This document shows, piece by piece, positions 27,677 to 35,565 of a stretch of DNA of 45,765 bases (its first letter is position 1; every line of letters starts with the position of its first letter). The notes beneath the pieces were generated by a model. It was not told where the DNA came from and searched no databases. It was given only the letters and a program-made list of their open reading frames with translations. The DNA is from Achromobacter insuavis (lineage in GTDB: Bacteria > Pseudomonadota > Gammaproteobacteria > Burkholderiales > Burkholderiaceae_B): the NCBI RefSeq assembly GCF_902859645.1, contig NZ_CADIJR010000051.1:1-45765 (forward strand), in the 5' to 3' direction. A program made the position numbers and the translations under genes.

Positions 27677-28411
27677 CTAGATGTCGGGGCGGATGCTCCC
27701 GTCGTCGTCGCCGAAGTCTTCCCGCAGGCGGGCCAGGATGCCGATCAGGTGCGCATGCATGGCATGGCGCGCGCGGATCGGATCGCGCGCCAGGATGGCG
27801 GTCAGGATGCGCTGGTGCTCGGCGTGGGCGACCGCCCACACCTTGGTGTTGACGAAGTAATCCTGCATGCGGCTGAACACCGGGCTGGCCAGGCTCAGGT
27901 TCCACAGGTGGGCCACCGAGGCCGCCAGCGCCGCGTTGCCGCAGGCGGCGGCGATGGCGCTGTGGAATTCCCGGTCGTGCCAGCCCGGCGCGTCGGTCAG
28001 CGACATCGCCTCGTGGGCCGCGCGGATGGCGGCGATCTGTGCCGGCGAGCCTTGTTGCGCGGCCAGCGCGGCGCATTCGGGTTCGATCAGCATGCGCGCC
28101 TCGAGCAGGTCGAAGGGGCCGATCTCGTCCTGCGGGGCCGCCGGCGCGGCGGCCGTGGCGGCGGGCGCGGCCTCGCGGGTGGCGGTGACGAACACGCCGG
28201 TGCCCACGCGCACTTCGACATAGCCTTCGATCTCCAGCGCAATCAGGGCTTCCCGGATCGAGGCCCGGCTGACCTGCAATTGCTCGGCCAGCTCGCGCTC
28301 GGACGGCAGGCGACCGCCGCGCGGAAAATCGCCCGCGCGGATCCGTCCGGCGATCTGGTCGGCGATCATGCGATAGAGGCGGGTGACGGCAACGGCTTGG
28401 AAGGTGTTCAT
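27677..28411 (-). CDS. GntR/FadR-family (FCD) transcriptional regulator
   Basis: The 244-residue protein begins with a winged helix (LYRMIADQIAGRIRAGDFPR, LPSERELAEQLQVSRASIRE, VEVRVGTGVFV), joined by an Ala-rich linker to an FCD ligand domain with RMLIEPECAALAA, DREFHSAIAAACGN and AEHQRILTAILARDPIRA. FCD regulators usually repress catabolic operons and respond to organic acids. Two copies of one operator-like word lie upstream, the nearer one at the expected transcription start. Confidence 0.93.
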   Translation of the reverse strand: MNTFQAVAVTRLYRMIADQIAGRIRAGDFPRGGRLPSERELAEQLQVSRASIREALIALEIEGYVEVRVGTGVFVTATREAAPAATAAAPAAPQDEIGPFDLLEARMLIEPECAALAAQQGSPAQIAAIRAAHEAMSLTDAPGWHDREFHSAIAAACGNAALAASVAHLWNLSLASPVFSRMQDYFVNTKVWAVAHAEHQRILTAILARDPIRARHAMHAHLIGILARLREDFGDDDGSIRPDI

Positions 28412-28435
28412 CGTGGACTTGCGGTACGTATGGTC

Positions 28436-28452
28436 TGGTGGTCAGGCCACCA
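28436..28452. promoter_or_regulatory. Operator-like palindrome next to the GntR/FCD gene
   Basis: TGGTGGTCAGGCCACCA is palindromic except for one base pair. On the minus strand it follows a TATATT -10-like box directly, covering the probable start point of the regulator gene 25 bp upstream of its ATG. Its core TGGTCAGGCCA recurs at 28539. Confidence 0.7.
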
Positions 28453-28538
28453 ATATAGGCAGCGTCTCCTTGAAATAAAAGTAAAAATCGCTTTATCAAG
28501 GGAAAACGATCAGAGGGATTCCCCCTCTTCCTATCCAG

Positions 28539-28549
28539 TGGTCAGGCCA
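28539..28549. promoter_or_regulatory. Second copy of the operator core TGGTCAGGCCA
   Basis: The core is identical to 28439-28449, exactly 100 bp away and in the same orientation. Both lie between the regulator gene and the divergent glycosyltransferase gene. Paired sites suit looping or two-promoter control. Confidence 0.6.
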
Positions 28550-28709
28550 GCTAGGCGACCCTTTTCCAAGCGCCGCGCTTTACAGTTTTCGAACAATTGC
28601 CGGACAAATTCATCGACGTCGTGACATGTTCCGGACCCGATAATCCCTGCGTCCCGGAAACCGGGAGGAGAGGGCGGGGCTTTGCGTACGCCATGACAGG
28701 GAGTGTGGC

Positions 28710-30221
28710 GTGCGACGGAATGGCAACGAGGCCTGGAAACCGGATCCATGGCGGGTCGGGATCGGCATGCTGGCGTTCGCGGCCGCCTGGCTCTGGCTGC
28801 TGGACCGGGCCGTGCTGGCCCCGCCGACCGACAACATCGAGCAACTCATCTGGGTACGCAGCCTGGAGTGGGGCTACTACAAGCATCCGCCGCTGCCGAC
28901 CTGGCTGCTGTGGCCGGTGGCGCAACTGATGGGCGGGACCGCCTGGGCCACCTATGTCATGGGCGCGGCCTGTGCGCTGGGGGCGTTCGCGCTGATGTGG
29001 CGACTGCTGCGCGACATGCGCGGCGAGGCCCATGCCGCGACCGCCGCGCTGGCGGGCCTGTGCGTCACCTTCTATAACGGCCGGCTGTATTTCTACAACC
29101 ACGAGATCGTCCTGATCCCGCTGGTGGCCGGCTGCGCGCTGGCTTGCTGGAAGGCCTACACGACCCGCAAGATCGGTTGGTGGATCGTGCTGGGCGGGTG
29201 CCTGGGGCTGGGCGCGCTGGCCAAATACCAGATCGCGGTCGCCGGGTTGGCGGTGCTGGTGTTCTGGTGCATCCGCAAGGCCTGGCGCGATCCCATGCAC
29301 GTATTCGGCCTGCAGGTGGCGGGCCTGACCGCGCTGGCGGTGTTCGCGCCGCACCTGGTCTGGCTGATCCAGCACGATTTCGAGCCGTTGAACTACGCCA
29401 TGTCATCGTCGCTGGCGGCCGGCCTGCCGTGGCTCGCGCGGGGGCATGAGGTCGCCCGCTGGTGGGCCGACCAATTGCTGAACCGGGCCCTGCCGGCCTG
29501 GCTGTTCCTGGCGGTGCTGTGGTTGCTGGGCCACCGCGAACGGCGGCGCCTTGCCGTCTCACTCAACGCGACTTCGACCGCGACCTCTACCGCCTGCCCC
29601 ACCAGCGGCGACGCAGGGCGCACCCTGCTGCTGTCGTTCGGCCTGACGCCGCTGGTGTTCGTCAGCGTCTTGGCGCTGATCTCGGGATCGCACATCCAGC
29701 TGCATTGGGGCACGCCGTTCCTGCTGTTCATCGTGCCGGCCGCGATGGAATGGGCGCGCGCGGCCTGGAGCGAACCGTTCCGGCCGCGCCGGGCGATGCT
29801 GGTGTTCATCGTCATCCAGCTGATGTTGATGCTGCGGGTGGAGCTGACGGCGCCCAATGGCCTGGCGCTGCTGCGGCGTCCGACCGACTGGCGCTACTTC
29901 GATGCGCAGGCGCTGGCCGACGCGCTGCATGGCCGCGCCGTTGCCGCGCTGGGCGGGCCGGTCCGGGTCATTTCCGGTCCCTGGGAAGAATCGGGCGCGT
30001 TGTCGTTGCGGCTGCCCGAAAGGCCGCTGGTGCTGATCCACGGGCAACTGCGATTCAGTCCGTGGGTCGACGCCACCCTGGTGGCCGATTGCGGCGCGCT
30101 GGAGTTGAGCAAGGCGCGGGTGTCGCCCGAGGGGTTCGAGCCGGTGGGAGCGGGATTTCCCAATCTGCACTGGCGCGTCAGGCCGCCTGTCGCGGCTTGC
30201 GGCGCCGGCCCCGCGCGCTAG
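28710..30221 (+). CDS. ArnT/PMT_2-family membrane glycosyltransferase
   Basis: The 503-residue protein starts at GTG 28710, with AGGGAG 7-8 nt upstream. It has about ten spans and the GT-C layout: an early acidic motif APPTDNIEQLIWVRSLEWG, YYKHPPLPTWLLWPVAQLMG, the luminal YNHEIVLIPLVAG, and LGALAKYQIAVAGL. Such enzymes move a sugar from a polyprenyl-phosphate donor to lipid A, glycan or protein on the periplasmic side. The acceptor is unknown and no arn genes adjoin it. A candidate regulatory site lies 160 bp upstream. Confidence 0.85.
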   Translation: MRRNGNEAWKPDPWRVGIGMLAFAAAWLWLLDRAVLAPPTDNIEQLIWVRSLEWGYYKHPPLPTWLLWPVAQLMGGTAWATYVMGAACALGAFALMWRLLRDMRGEAHAATAALAGLCVTFYNGRLYFYNHEIVLIPLVAGCALACWKAYTTRKIGWWIVLGGCLGLGALAKYQIAVAGLAVLVFWCIRKAWRDPMHVFGLQVAGLTALAVFAPHLVWLIQHDFEPLNYAMSSSLAAGLPWLARGHEVARWWADQLLNRALPAWLFLAVLWLLGHRERRRLAVSLNATSTATSTACPTSGDAGRTLLLSFGLTPLVFVSVLALISGSHIQLHWGTPFLLFIVPAAMEWARAAWSEPFRPRRAMLVFIVIQLMLMLRVELTAPNGLALLRRPTDWRYFDAQALADALHGRAVAALGGPVRVISGPWEESGALSLRLPERPLVLIHGQLRFSPWVDATLVADCGALELSKARVSPEGFEPVGAGFPNLHWRVRPPVAACGAGPAR

Positions 30222-30264
30222 CGGGGGCCGGAAGCGGCGCGGCAACGGCCACGCCGGCTGGGCC

Positions 30265-30564
30265 CTATGCGCCGTCGCTGTCCGGTTCGGGCGTCTGGGT
30301 GAAGGCCCGCACCAGGCGCGCGATGCCCTCCAGTTCGTCGTGCGCGCCGAGCGCCCATTCGGGTTTTTCGAAGGGGCTGTCCGACGGCGTGTTGTCCAGG
30401 TTGGCCTTCAGGTCGTCCAGCAGTTCCAGCGCCATGTCGGTGGCCTGGGGGCTGCCGCGGGTGGACAGGGCGATGGCGATCGCCATCGCCTGGCGCAGGG
30501 CGAGCAGGCGGCCGTCGAGTTCGGTTTCCACGAGGATGTCCTTGTAATGGAGGAATCCCGCCAT
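30265..30564 (-). CDS. Small conserved-looking hypothetical protein
   Basis: The 99-residue soluble acidic protein begins MAGFLHYKDILVETELDGRL and is helical to its end (ALELLDDLKANLDN, GIARLVRAFTQTPEPDSDG). I do not recognise a family. It is separated by 51 bp, containing a GC hairpin (30570-30577 with 30588-30595), from the upstream MerR-type gene. The ribosome site is poor. Confidence 0.6.
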   Translation of the reverse strand: MAGFLHYKDILVETELDGRLLALRQAMAIAIALSTRGSPQATDMALELLDDLKANLDNTPSDSPFEKPEWALGAHDELEGIARLVRAFTQTPEPDSDGA

Positions 30565-30615
30565 TTTACGGGGCGCCGGCAGGCGCTGGCGCCCCGCGGA
30601 TTCAGGCGCGATGCC

Positions 30616-31632
30616 TCAATGGGACGTCATCGCCTGGCGCAGGAACGCCAGGATGTCCGGCGTGACCCAGGTGCCCGCCAGCAGCTCGGGTTCCCGGGCC
30701 ATGGCGTGGCGGAATTTCTCGTGCGTGGCGGGGTTGTCGCCCGCGTACGAACGGAACAGTTCCAGCCAGCGCCGCGCCAAGGCCCGCGACGCGGGCGCCT
30801 CGGGCGCCTCGCCGTTGGCGATGGCGCGATGCACCTGCGCCACCAGCGGCATCCATTCCTTCACGCGCTTGCCGTAGTGGGCGCGCAGATGGGCGATTTC
30901 ATCGGCGTCCAGGTACTTTTCGTACAGGCGCATCTTGGTCTCGGCGAACGCCGCGACGATGAAGTCGATCATGGCCGGCGTGACGCCCTGGCCCTGCTGC
31001 AGCGCCGGTTCGCTACTGAACATATGGTCCAGCCGCGCCGCCAGTTCCGGGTTCGACGCCGTGTCGTGCTCGAGCTGCAGCATCCAGCGGCGCGCCAGGT
31101 CCTGGGCCCGTTCGTCGGCGGGCGCCATGCCCGCGGCAAGCGCGGCGGCGGCTTCGCGCGCCAGCGCGGCCCAGCGTTCCTGGACCCCGCTATCGGGAGC
31201 GAAGTAGGGCAGGGTGCGCAGTTCGTGGTCGGTAAAGTACTTGTCGTACATGGTCATCAGCTCCAAAGTTTGCAACCAGTCGGCAAGGTCGGGCGTGGCG
31301 CCGCTCGCGTGCTGCGTCCGCAGGCGCAGCAGCCGGTCGCGCAACCTCGCGGTTTGCGCCAGCTGGTGTTCCAGCATGTGGATCTGCTGGTCGATCACGC
31401 CAGCCAGCGACACGTCCGGCCTTGCCAGGAGATCTCCGATGTCCGCCAGCGGCAGGCCCAGGCGACGCAGCGCCTGGATCTGGTGCAGCCGCGCGATGTC
31501 GTCGCGGTTGTACAAGCGGTAGCCGGCATCGGAGCGTACCGACGCGACCAGCAGCCCGATGCTGTCGTAGTGGTGCAGCGTGCGCACCGTGAGGCCGGCG
31601 CGCCTGGCCAATTCACCCACTTTCAACAACAT
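30616..31632 (-). CDS. MerR-family regulator with TipAS-like ligand domain
   Basis: The 338-residue protein has the MerR winged helix at the N terminus (LKVGELARRAGLTVRTLHHY, GYRLYNRDDIARLHQIQAL), a long dimerisation helix, then TipAS-like helical repeats with FTDHELRTLPYFAPDSG and QERWAALAREAAAAL. TipAS domains bind thiopeptides and other hydrophobic compounds. ATG 31632 puts the helix-turn-helix directly at the start. It is divergent from hemN, with a MerR-type 19-bp-spacer promoter just upstream. Confidence 0.9.
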   Translation of the reverse strand: MLLKVGELARRAGLTVRTLHHYDSIGLLVASVRSDAGYRLYNRDDIARLHQIQALRRLGLPLADIGDLLARPDVSLAGVIDQQIHMLEHQLAQTARLRDRLLRLRTQHASGATPDLADWLQTLELMTMYDKYFTDHELRTLPYFAPDSGVQERWAALAREAAAALAAGMAPADERAQDLARRWMLQLEHDTASNPELAARLDHMFSSEPALQQGQGVTPAMIDFIVAAFAETKMRLYEKYLDADEIAHLRAHYGKRVKEWMPLVAQVHRAIANGEAPEAPASRALARRWLELFRSYAGDNPATHEKFRHAMAREPELLAGTWVTPDILAFLRQAMTSH

Positions 31633-31664
31633 GCAAAGCTCCTGTTCGAATCGTGACGGGGCTG

Positions 31665-31695
31665 ATGGTGGAACCTGACGCGACGTGAGGGTCAA
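31665..31695 (-). promoter_or_regulatory. MerR-type promoter with 19-bp spacer and dyad
   Basis: Read on the minus strand, a -35 TTGACC (31690-31695) and a weak -10 CACCAT (31665-31670) are 19 bp apart. Within the spacer lies a dyad with half-sites CCTGACG (31674-31680) and CGTGAGG (31684-31690). A long spacer with a dyad is the hallmark of MerR-regulated promoters, so autoregulation is likely. Confidence 0.7.
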
Positions 31696-31753
31696 GCGCC
31701 TTGCGCGCAAGCTTATCGCGGGTTGCGTCCCCGCTTGGAATGGGGCGGCGCGT

Positions 31754-31767
31754 TTGCGCAAGATCAA
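31754..31767 (+). promoter_or_regulatory. FNR/Anr-type box upstream of hemN
   Basis: TTGCGCAAGATCAA compares with the consensus TTGAT-N4-ATCAA: the right half is perfect, the left half matches three of five. A -10-like AATAAT lies at 31790-31795. Centre-to-start spacing for a class II site places transcription initiation near 31802, right at the hemN ATG. Confidence 0.65.
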
Positions 31768-31802
31768 GGCGGGTGGGGCGGCACAGGCGAATAATTCGAG
31801 GT

Positions 31803-33230
31803 ATGCAAGCCGCCCTACGCCCAGCCTCCGCCGACCCCGCGGCTTCCGCCGCCGAACCCTTCTTTCCGCCGCAGTTGCTGGCGCGCCTGGACAAGAACGG
31901 GCCACGCTATACCTCCTATCCCACGGCCGACCGCTATCACGGCGATTTTGGCGTCGAGCAATACCGCCAGGCCCTGCGCCAGCGCCGCGATTCCTGTACC
32001 ACCGAGCCGCTGTCGCTCTACGTGCACATCCCGTTCTGCGATTCGGTCTGCTACTACTGCGCCTGTAACAAGGTCGTGACCCGCCATCACGACCGCGCCG
32101 CCCGCTACCTGGACGCGCTGGCGCGGGAAATCGCGCTGCACGTGGCCGAGCTGGGCCCGGGCGTGCCGGTCTCGCAGCTGCATTTCGGCGGCGGCACGCC
32201 GACCTTCCTGTCCGACGAGGAACTCGACCGCCTGATGGCGGACCTGCGCGGCGCCTTCCGCTTCGAGCCCGACGCCGAAATCTCCATCGAGGTGGATCCC
32301 CGCACCGCCACGCCGCAGCGGCTGGAACGGCTGCGCAAGCTGGGCTTCAACCGGCTCAGTTTCGGGGTGCAGGATTTCGACGCCAAGGTGCAGGTGGCGG
32401 TCCATCGCGTGCAGTCTTTCGAGGACGTGCGCGACCTGATGCAAAGCGCCCGCGCGCTGGGCTACGCCTCGATCAACGTCGACCTGATCTACGGCCTGCC
32501 GCTGCAGACCACCGAATCCTTCGCCCGCACCATCGCGCAGGTCAGCGCGCTGCGGCCCGACCGCATCGCGCTCTACGCCTACGCGCACCTGCCGGAACGC
32601 TTCAAGCCGCAGCGCCGCATCAATCCGCTGGACCTGCCCGACCGCGCCACGCGCGTCGGCCTCTTGAGCGCCGCCATCGAGGGCTTCCTCAAGCAGGGCT
32701 ACACCTACATCGGCATGGACCATTTCGCGCTCAATACCGACGCCCTGGCCATCGCCAAGCAGCGCGGCGAGCTGCACCGCAATTTCCAGGGCTACAGCAC
32801 CCAGCCCGATCGCGACCTGGTGGCGCTGGGCATATCGGCCATCGGCCGCATCGGCAATACCTACAGCCAGAACGCCAAGGACCTGGACGGCTACTACGCC
32901 GCCATCGAATCCGACCGCTTTGCCACCGAGAAGGGCCTGGCGCTCAGCGCCGACGACTTGGCGCGGCGGGAGGTCATCATGGACATCATGTGCCAGGGGC
33001 GGGTGGATTTCGCCCGGGTCGAGGCGCGCCATGGCCTGCGTTTCGGCGACTACTTCGGGCCGGAGCTGTCGCAGGTGGCCAACCTGGCCGAACTCGGCCT
33101 GGTCAACCTGCGGGCCGGCGAACTGCGCGTGACCGGCCTGGGCTGGTATTTCGTCAGGGCCGTGGCCATGGCGTTCGACGGCTATCTGCGCACGGTCAGC
33201 ACCGGCGCCAGCTATTCGCGCATCATCTGA
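31803..33230 (+). CDS. hemN: Oxygen-independent coproporphyrinogen III oxidase HemN
   Basis: This radical-SAM enzyme decarboxylates coproporphyrinogen III to protoporphyrinogen IX without O2 for haem synthesis. The 475-residue protein has GPRYTSYPTADRY, YVHIPFC with the CxxxCxxC cluster (Cys79, Cys83, Cys86), HFGGGTPTFL, LSFGVQDFD and VDLIYGLPLQT, all as in true HemN rather than HemW. ATG 31803 is supported by homology; the only ribosome-site-like GAGGT abuts the ATG. The upstream Anr-type box fits anaerobic induction. Confidence 0.96.
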   Translation: MQAALRPASADPAASAAEPFFPPQLLARLDKNGPRYTSYPTADRYHGDFGVEQYRQALRQRRDSCTTEPLSLYVHIPFCDSVCYYCACNKVVTRHHDRAARYLDALAREIALHVAELGPGVPVSQLHFGGGTPTFLSDEELDRLMADLRGAFRFEPDAEISIEVDPRTATPQRLERLRKLGFNRLSFGVQDFDAKVQVAVHRVQSFEDVRDLMQSARALGYASINVDLIYGLPLQTTESFARTIAQVSALRPDRIALYAYAHLPERFKPQRRINPLDLPDRATRVGLLSAAIEGFLKQGYTYIGMDHFALNTDALAIAKQRGELHRNFQGYSTQPDRDLVALGISAIGRIGNTYSQNAKDLDGYYAAIESDRFATEKGLALSADDLARREVIMDIMCQGRVDFARVEARHGLRFGDYFGPELSQVANLAELGLVNLRAGELRVTGLGWYFVRAVAMAFDGYLRTVSTGASYSRII

Positions 33231-33253
33231 GGCGCGCGCCGCCTCGCCGTGAA

Positions 33254-33280
33254 GATGTGGCCGACCGCGTCGGCCACATC
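33254..33280. terminator. Long hairpin between convergent hemN and response-regulator genes
   Basis: GATGTGGCCGAC and GTCGGCCACATC form a perfect 12-bp stem with loop CGC. It has no strong T-run on either side but occupies the 55-bp space between two convergent genes, so it may act as a bidirectional stop. Confidence 0.6.
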
Positions 33281-33285
33281 GTTGT

Positions 33286-34020
33286 CTATTCGGCGAACTT
33301 TTCCCGCAGATACAAGGCCAGCGACAGGTCATCCGACAGCTGCAGCTTGCGCATGGCGCGGCGCTTGTGGGTGCTGACGGTCTTCTTGCTGCGCTTGAGG
33401 CGCGTGGCGATCTGCGTGACCGACATGCCCTGGCTGATGTGGCGCAGGACCTCGACCTCGGACGTCGTCAGCAGGGCGTGCGGCGGCCGTGGCGACAGCG
33501 GCCGGATCTTGCCATCCTGCACCGACAGAAACGGGTTCTTCTTGCTGAGGACGCCGTGGATCATCTCGGGCAGCAGCAGCATGCCCCATTGTTTGGCCAG
33601 GTAGCCGTTGGCGCCGGCGCGGAAGGCGGCGTACTGGGTCTCCTGGCGGTTGCCGGCCGAGAACGTGATGATCGCAAGATTGGGGTGATAGCGCCGCAGC
33701 CGGCGCAGGTAGTTGACGCCGTCCCAGGGTTCCTGGGGCAGGTAGAAGTCGACCAGGGCGATGTCGCACGGCGTGGTCGCGAGCTTGTCGAGCAGCCGGC
33801 GCGCGGAGGTCTCCTGGTGGATGACGCGAAAGCCGGGGCGGGCGTCGAGGTAGGCGCCCAGGCCCAGCGCCACCACCGGGTGATCGTCCAGGATGGCCAC
33901 CCGGATGACGGGGGGCGGGCGTGACAGCAGCAGGTGCTTGCGGGAATTGGGGCGGTCACCTGCATCGGGGGATCGCGGCTCGGACGAGACGACGGTGTCC
34001 GGCGCTGAGGGAGTATTCAT
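33286..34020 (-). CDS. Orphan NarL/RcsB-type response regulator
   Basis: The 244-residue protein has an unusual Pro/Ser-rich N-terminal tail of about 36 residues. The receiver follows (VAILDDHPVVALGLGAYL, with acidic Asp45-Asp46 and phospho-acceptor Asp91 in LVDFYLP, then FSAGNRQET and Lys in GYLAKQ), and a LuxR-type helix-turn-helix: LTTSEVEVLRHISQGMSVTQ, RSKKTVSTHKRRAMRKL. The C terminus resembles RcsB. No histidine kinase gene adjoins it, so the partner is unknown. Confidence 0.9.
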   Translation of the reverse strand: MNTPSAPDTVVSSEPRSPDAGDRPNSRKHLLLSRPPPVIRVAILDDHPVVALGLGAYLDARPGFRVIHQETSARRLLDKLATTPCDIALVDFYLPQEPWDGVNYLRRLRRYHPNLAIITFSAGNRQETQYAAFRAGANGYLAKQWGMLLLPEMIHGVLSKKNPFLSVQDGKIRPLSPRPPHALLTTSEVEVLRHISQGMSVTQIATRLKRSKKTVSTHKRRAMRKLQLSDDLSLALYLREKFAE

Positions 34021-34261
34021 CTAGGCTCCACAGAATGGAAAGGCACACATCGGTGCGGAGAGGTGGGCGCCCGAGGGCGGGGCCGCGCACACGCCGTAAC
34101 CAGTCCGAAATTCGAGTGCGAAGCTTATGGTCTTACGGCGCCATACAGACGAAAACTAAGCGAGAATCAGACAAAGCGACGCCCCGGGTGGCGTCGCGCG
34201 ACGTTAAATCGCGGCGCGCGATCGTTGTCCGCAAGGCATAAAATCGCAGGATTTCCGGGCC

Positions 34262-34276
34262 GGCCGTTGAACGGCC
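34262..34276. repeat. 15-bp palindrome upstream of rmlD
   Basis: GGCCGTTGAACGGCC is symmetric about its central G, with 7-bp arms. It lies 34 bp before the chosen rmlD start, in the 5' leader or promoter. The rest of 34021-34310 shows no gene. Confidence 0.5.
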
Positions 34277-34310
34277 CATGGCGCAGGACTGGCAAGGCGG
34301 CGGACGACGG

Positions 34311-35225
34311 ATGTCCAAGAAAATTCTGGTGATCGGCAGGGACGGGCAGCTCGGCTTCGAGCTGCGGCGCAGCCTCGCGCCGCTGGGCGTGGTGACGGCG
34401 GTCGGGCGGACCGACTGCGACCTGACCTATCCCCTGCAGATCGCGCGGCTGGTGCGGCGCGAAAAGCCCGACGTCATCGTCAACGCCGCCGCCTACACCG
34501 CGGTCGAGCGAGCGGAAGAGGACGGGGTGCGCGCCATGCGCATCAATGCCGAGGCCGCGGGCGAACTGGCCGCGCTGGCGGCCGACCGTGGCGCGCTCAT
34601 CGTCCACTATTCCTCCGACTACGTGTTCGACGGCGCCAAGGCGGGCAGCTACGACGAGCAGGACGCGCCCGCGCCGCTGAATGTCTATGGTCGCAGCAAA
34701 CTGGCCGGCGAGCAGGCGGTGCGGGCGCTGAACCCGGCCCACCTGGTATTTCGCACGTCGTGGGTCTACGGCGTGTTCGGCAACAGCTTCCTGAAGACCA
34801 TGCTGATGGCGCTGCGCCAGCCGGAAGCGCTGCGCGTGGTGAGCGACCAGCGCGGCGCGCCCACCGGCGCCGCGTATATCGCCGATGCCACCGCGCAGGT
34901 CCTGGCGCGCTATCTGGCGCGGCCGGCCGAGGCGGCGTTTCCCTTCGGCCTGTATCACCTGGCGGCCACCGGCGACGCCAGCTGGCACGAATACGCCTGC
35001 TTCATCGCGCAGCAGGCCCGGCGCGCGGGCCTGGCGGTGACGCTGACGCCGGGCGACATCCGGGCCGTGGCGTCCGACCAATACCCCACCTCGGCGCGCC
35101 GGCCCCTGAATTCACGCTTGGACAGCCGGCTGCTGGAGCGCACCTTCGGGCTGCGCGCGCCGCACTGGGAAGAGGGTGTGATGCACGCCCTGGCCGCGAT
35201 CGCCGACAGTCGCAACCTGGCCTGA
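34311..35225 (+). CDS. rmlD: dTDP-4-dehydrorhamnose reductase RmlD
   Basis: This enzyme is the last step in dTDP-L-rhamnose synthesis, for surface polysaccharide. The 304-residue short-chain reductase has the nucleotide-binding start ILVIGRDGQLGFEL, VNAAAYTAVERAEED, SSDYVFDG and the catalytic YGRSK (Tyr/Lys), then RTSWVYGVFGNSFLKTM. ATG 34311 is chosen over an in-frame ATG at 34278 since the fold starts there. rmlA, rmlB and rmlC are not in the window, so it is an orphan here. Confidence 0.93.
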   Translation: MSKKILVIGRDGQLGFELRRSLAPLGVVTAVGRTDCDLTYPLQIARLVRREKPDVIVNAAAYTAVERAEEDGVRAMRINAEAAGELAALAADRGALIVHYSSDYVFDGAKAGSYDEQDAPAPLNVYGRSKLAGEQAVRALNPAHLVFRTSWVYGVFGNSFLKTMLMALRQPEALRVVSDQRGAPTGAAYIADATAQVLARYLARPAEAAFPFGLYHLAATGDASWHEYACFIAQQARRAGLAVTLTPGDIRAVASDQYPTSARRPLNSRLDSRLLERTFGLRAPHWEEGVMHALAAIADSRNLA

Positions 35226-35325
35226 CGGGCGCCACCGTCCCGTCATTCGCCGCCCGCGGGCCGGGTTCGCTCCGTCATCCGCCCCTTTTGTAGCGTAAAT
35301 GTCACGAAATGGGCCCAAAGGGTGC

Positions 35326-35331
35326 TACAAT
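35326..35331 (+). promoter_or_regulatory. Candidate -10 of the thrS leader transcript
   Basis: TACAAT stands 75 bp before the leader-peptide ATG. No close match to a -35 hexamer is visible at 16-18 bp, so the start (near 35338) is only predicted. Confidence 0.45.
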
Positions 35332-35400
35332 CGGCAACGATAAGCACGCCATTTGTCCCGGCGCTGCGCACCGCAAGTCAATCCCGAAGGCCCGAGCACC

Positions 35401-35457
35401 ATGTTTTTCCCGCTGGCACGAACTACGACCCGGAACTTTCGCCCTATGTCGCGTTAG
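35401..35457 (+). CDS. Putative thrS leader peptide with three consecutive Thr codons
   Basis: ATG at 35401 opens an 18-codon frame, MFFPLARTTTRNFRPMSR, ending in TAG at 35455-35457. Codons 8-10 are ACT ACG ACC (35422-35430), three threonines in a row directly upstream of the threonyl-tRNA synthetase gene. A GAAGG and a closer GAG precede the ATG. Together with the following hairpins this looks like an attenuator leader peptide whose translation senses charged tRNA-Thr. The inference rests on codon content and RNA pairing, not on a known homologue. Confidence 0.72.
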   Translation: MFFPLARTTTRNFRPMSR

Positions 35458-35565
35458 TTTTTCGTGCGTCGGGTTTCACCGTGTCAGGTCAGCGGTAAGA
35501 CTCAGCAAGACAACCAAATGAACGCGGCTACCAGCCGCGTTTGTCGTTTCTGAATTTCGTTTTTT
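35448..35565 (+). promoter_or_regulatory. Transcription attenuator of thrS: antiterminator and terminator hairpins
   Basis: The terminator-like hairpin is AACGCGGCT (35521-35529), loop ACC and AGCCGCGTT (35533-35541), a perfect 9-bp stem followed by a U-rich stretch and T6 at 35560-35565. GTCGCGTT (35448-35455), the last codons of the leader peptide, can pair over 8 bp (one G-U) with AACGCGGC (35521-35528) and so destroy the terminator. A ribosome halted at the Thr codons leaves 35448-35455 free; one finishing at TAG covers it. Confidence 0.65.

Noticed and set aside
24975-28499. A 1174-codon minus-strand frame
   Set aside because: It overlaps the ThDP enzyme, hydrolase and regulator genes in another frame and reads as Arg/Pro/Gly-rich noise.
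20238-28624. Very long plus-strand open frames (for example 20238-23069, 22928-25840, 25862-28624), rich in His, Gln, Arg and Ala
   Set aside because: They lie exactly antisense to well-recognised minus-strand genes and have the His/Gln/Arg/Ala bias expected when GC-rich coding DNA is read in reverse. No domain is recognisable.
34278-34310. Upstream ATG of rmlD giving 11 more residues
   Set aside because: The extra residues (MAQDWQGGGRR) precede the conserved nucleotide-binding strand and are not expected in the family; the ATG at 34311 fits better, though it is not proven.
35518-35553. An 11-residue leader peptide ([11 protein letters not shown]) overlapping the thrS terminator hairpin
   Set aside because: It has no ribosome site, only one Thr codon, and lies inside the hairpin; the 35401-35457 frame explains the layout far better.
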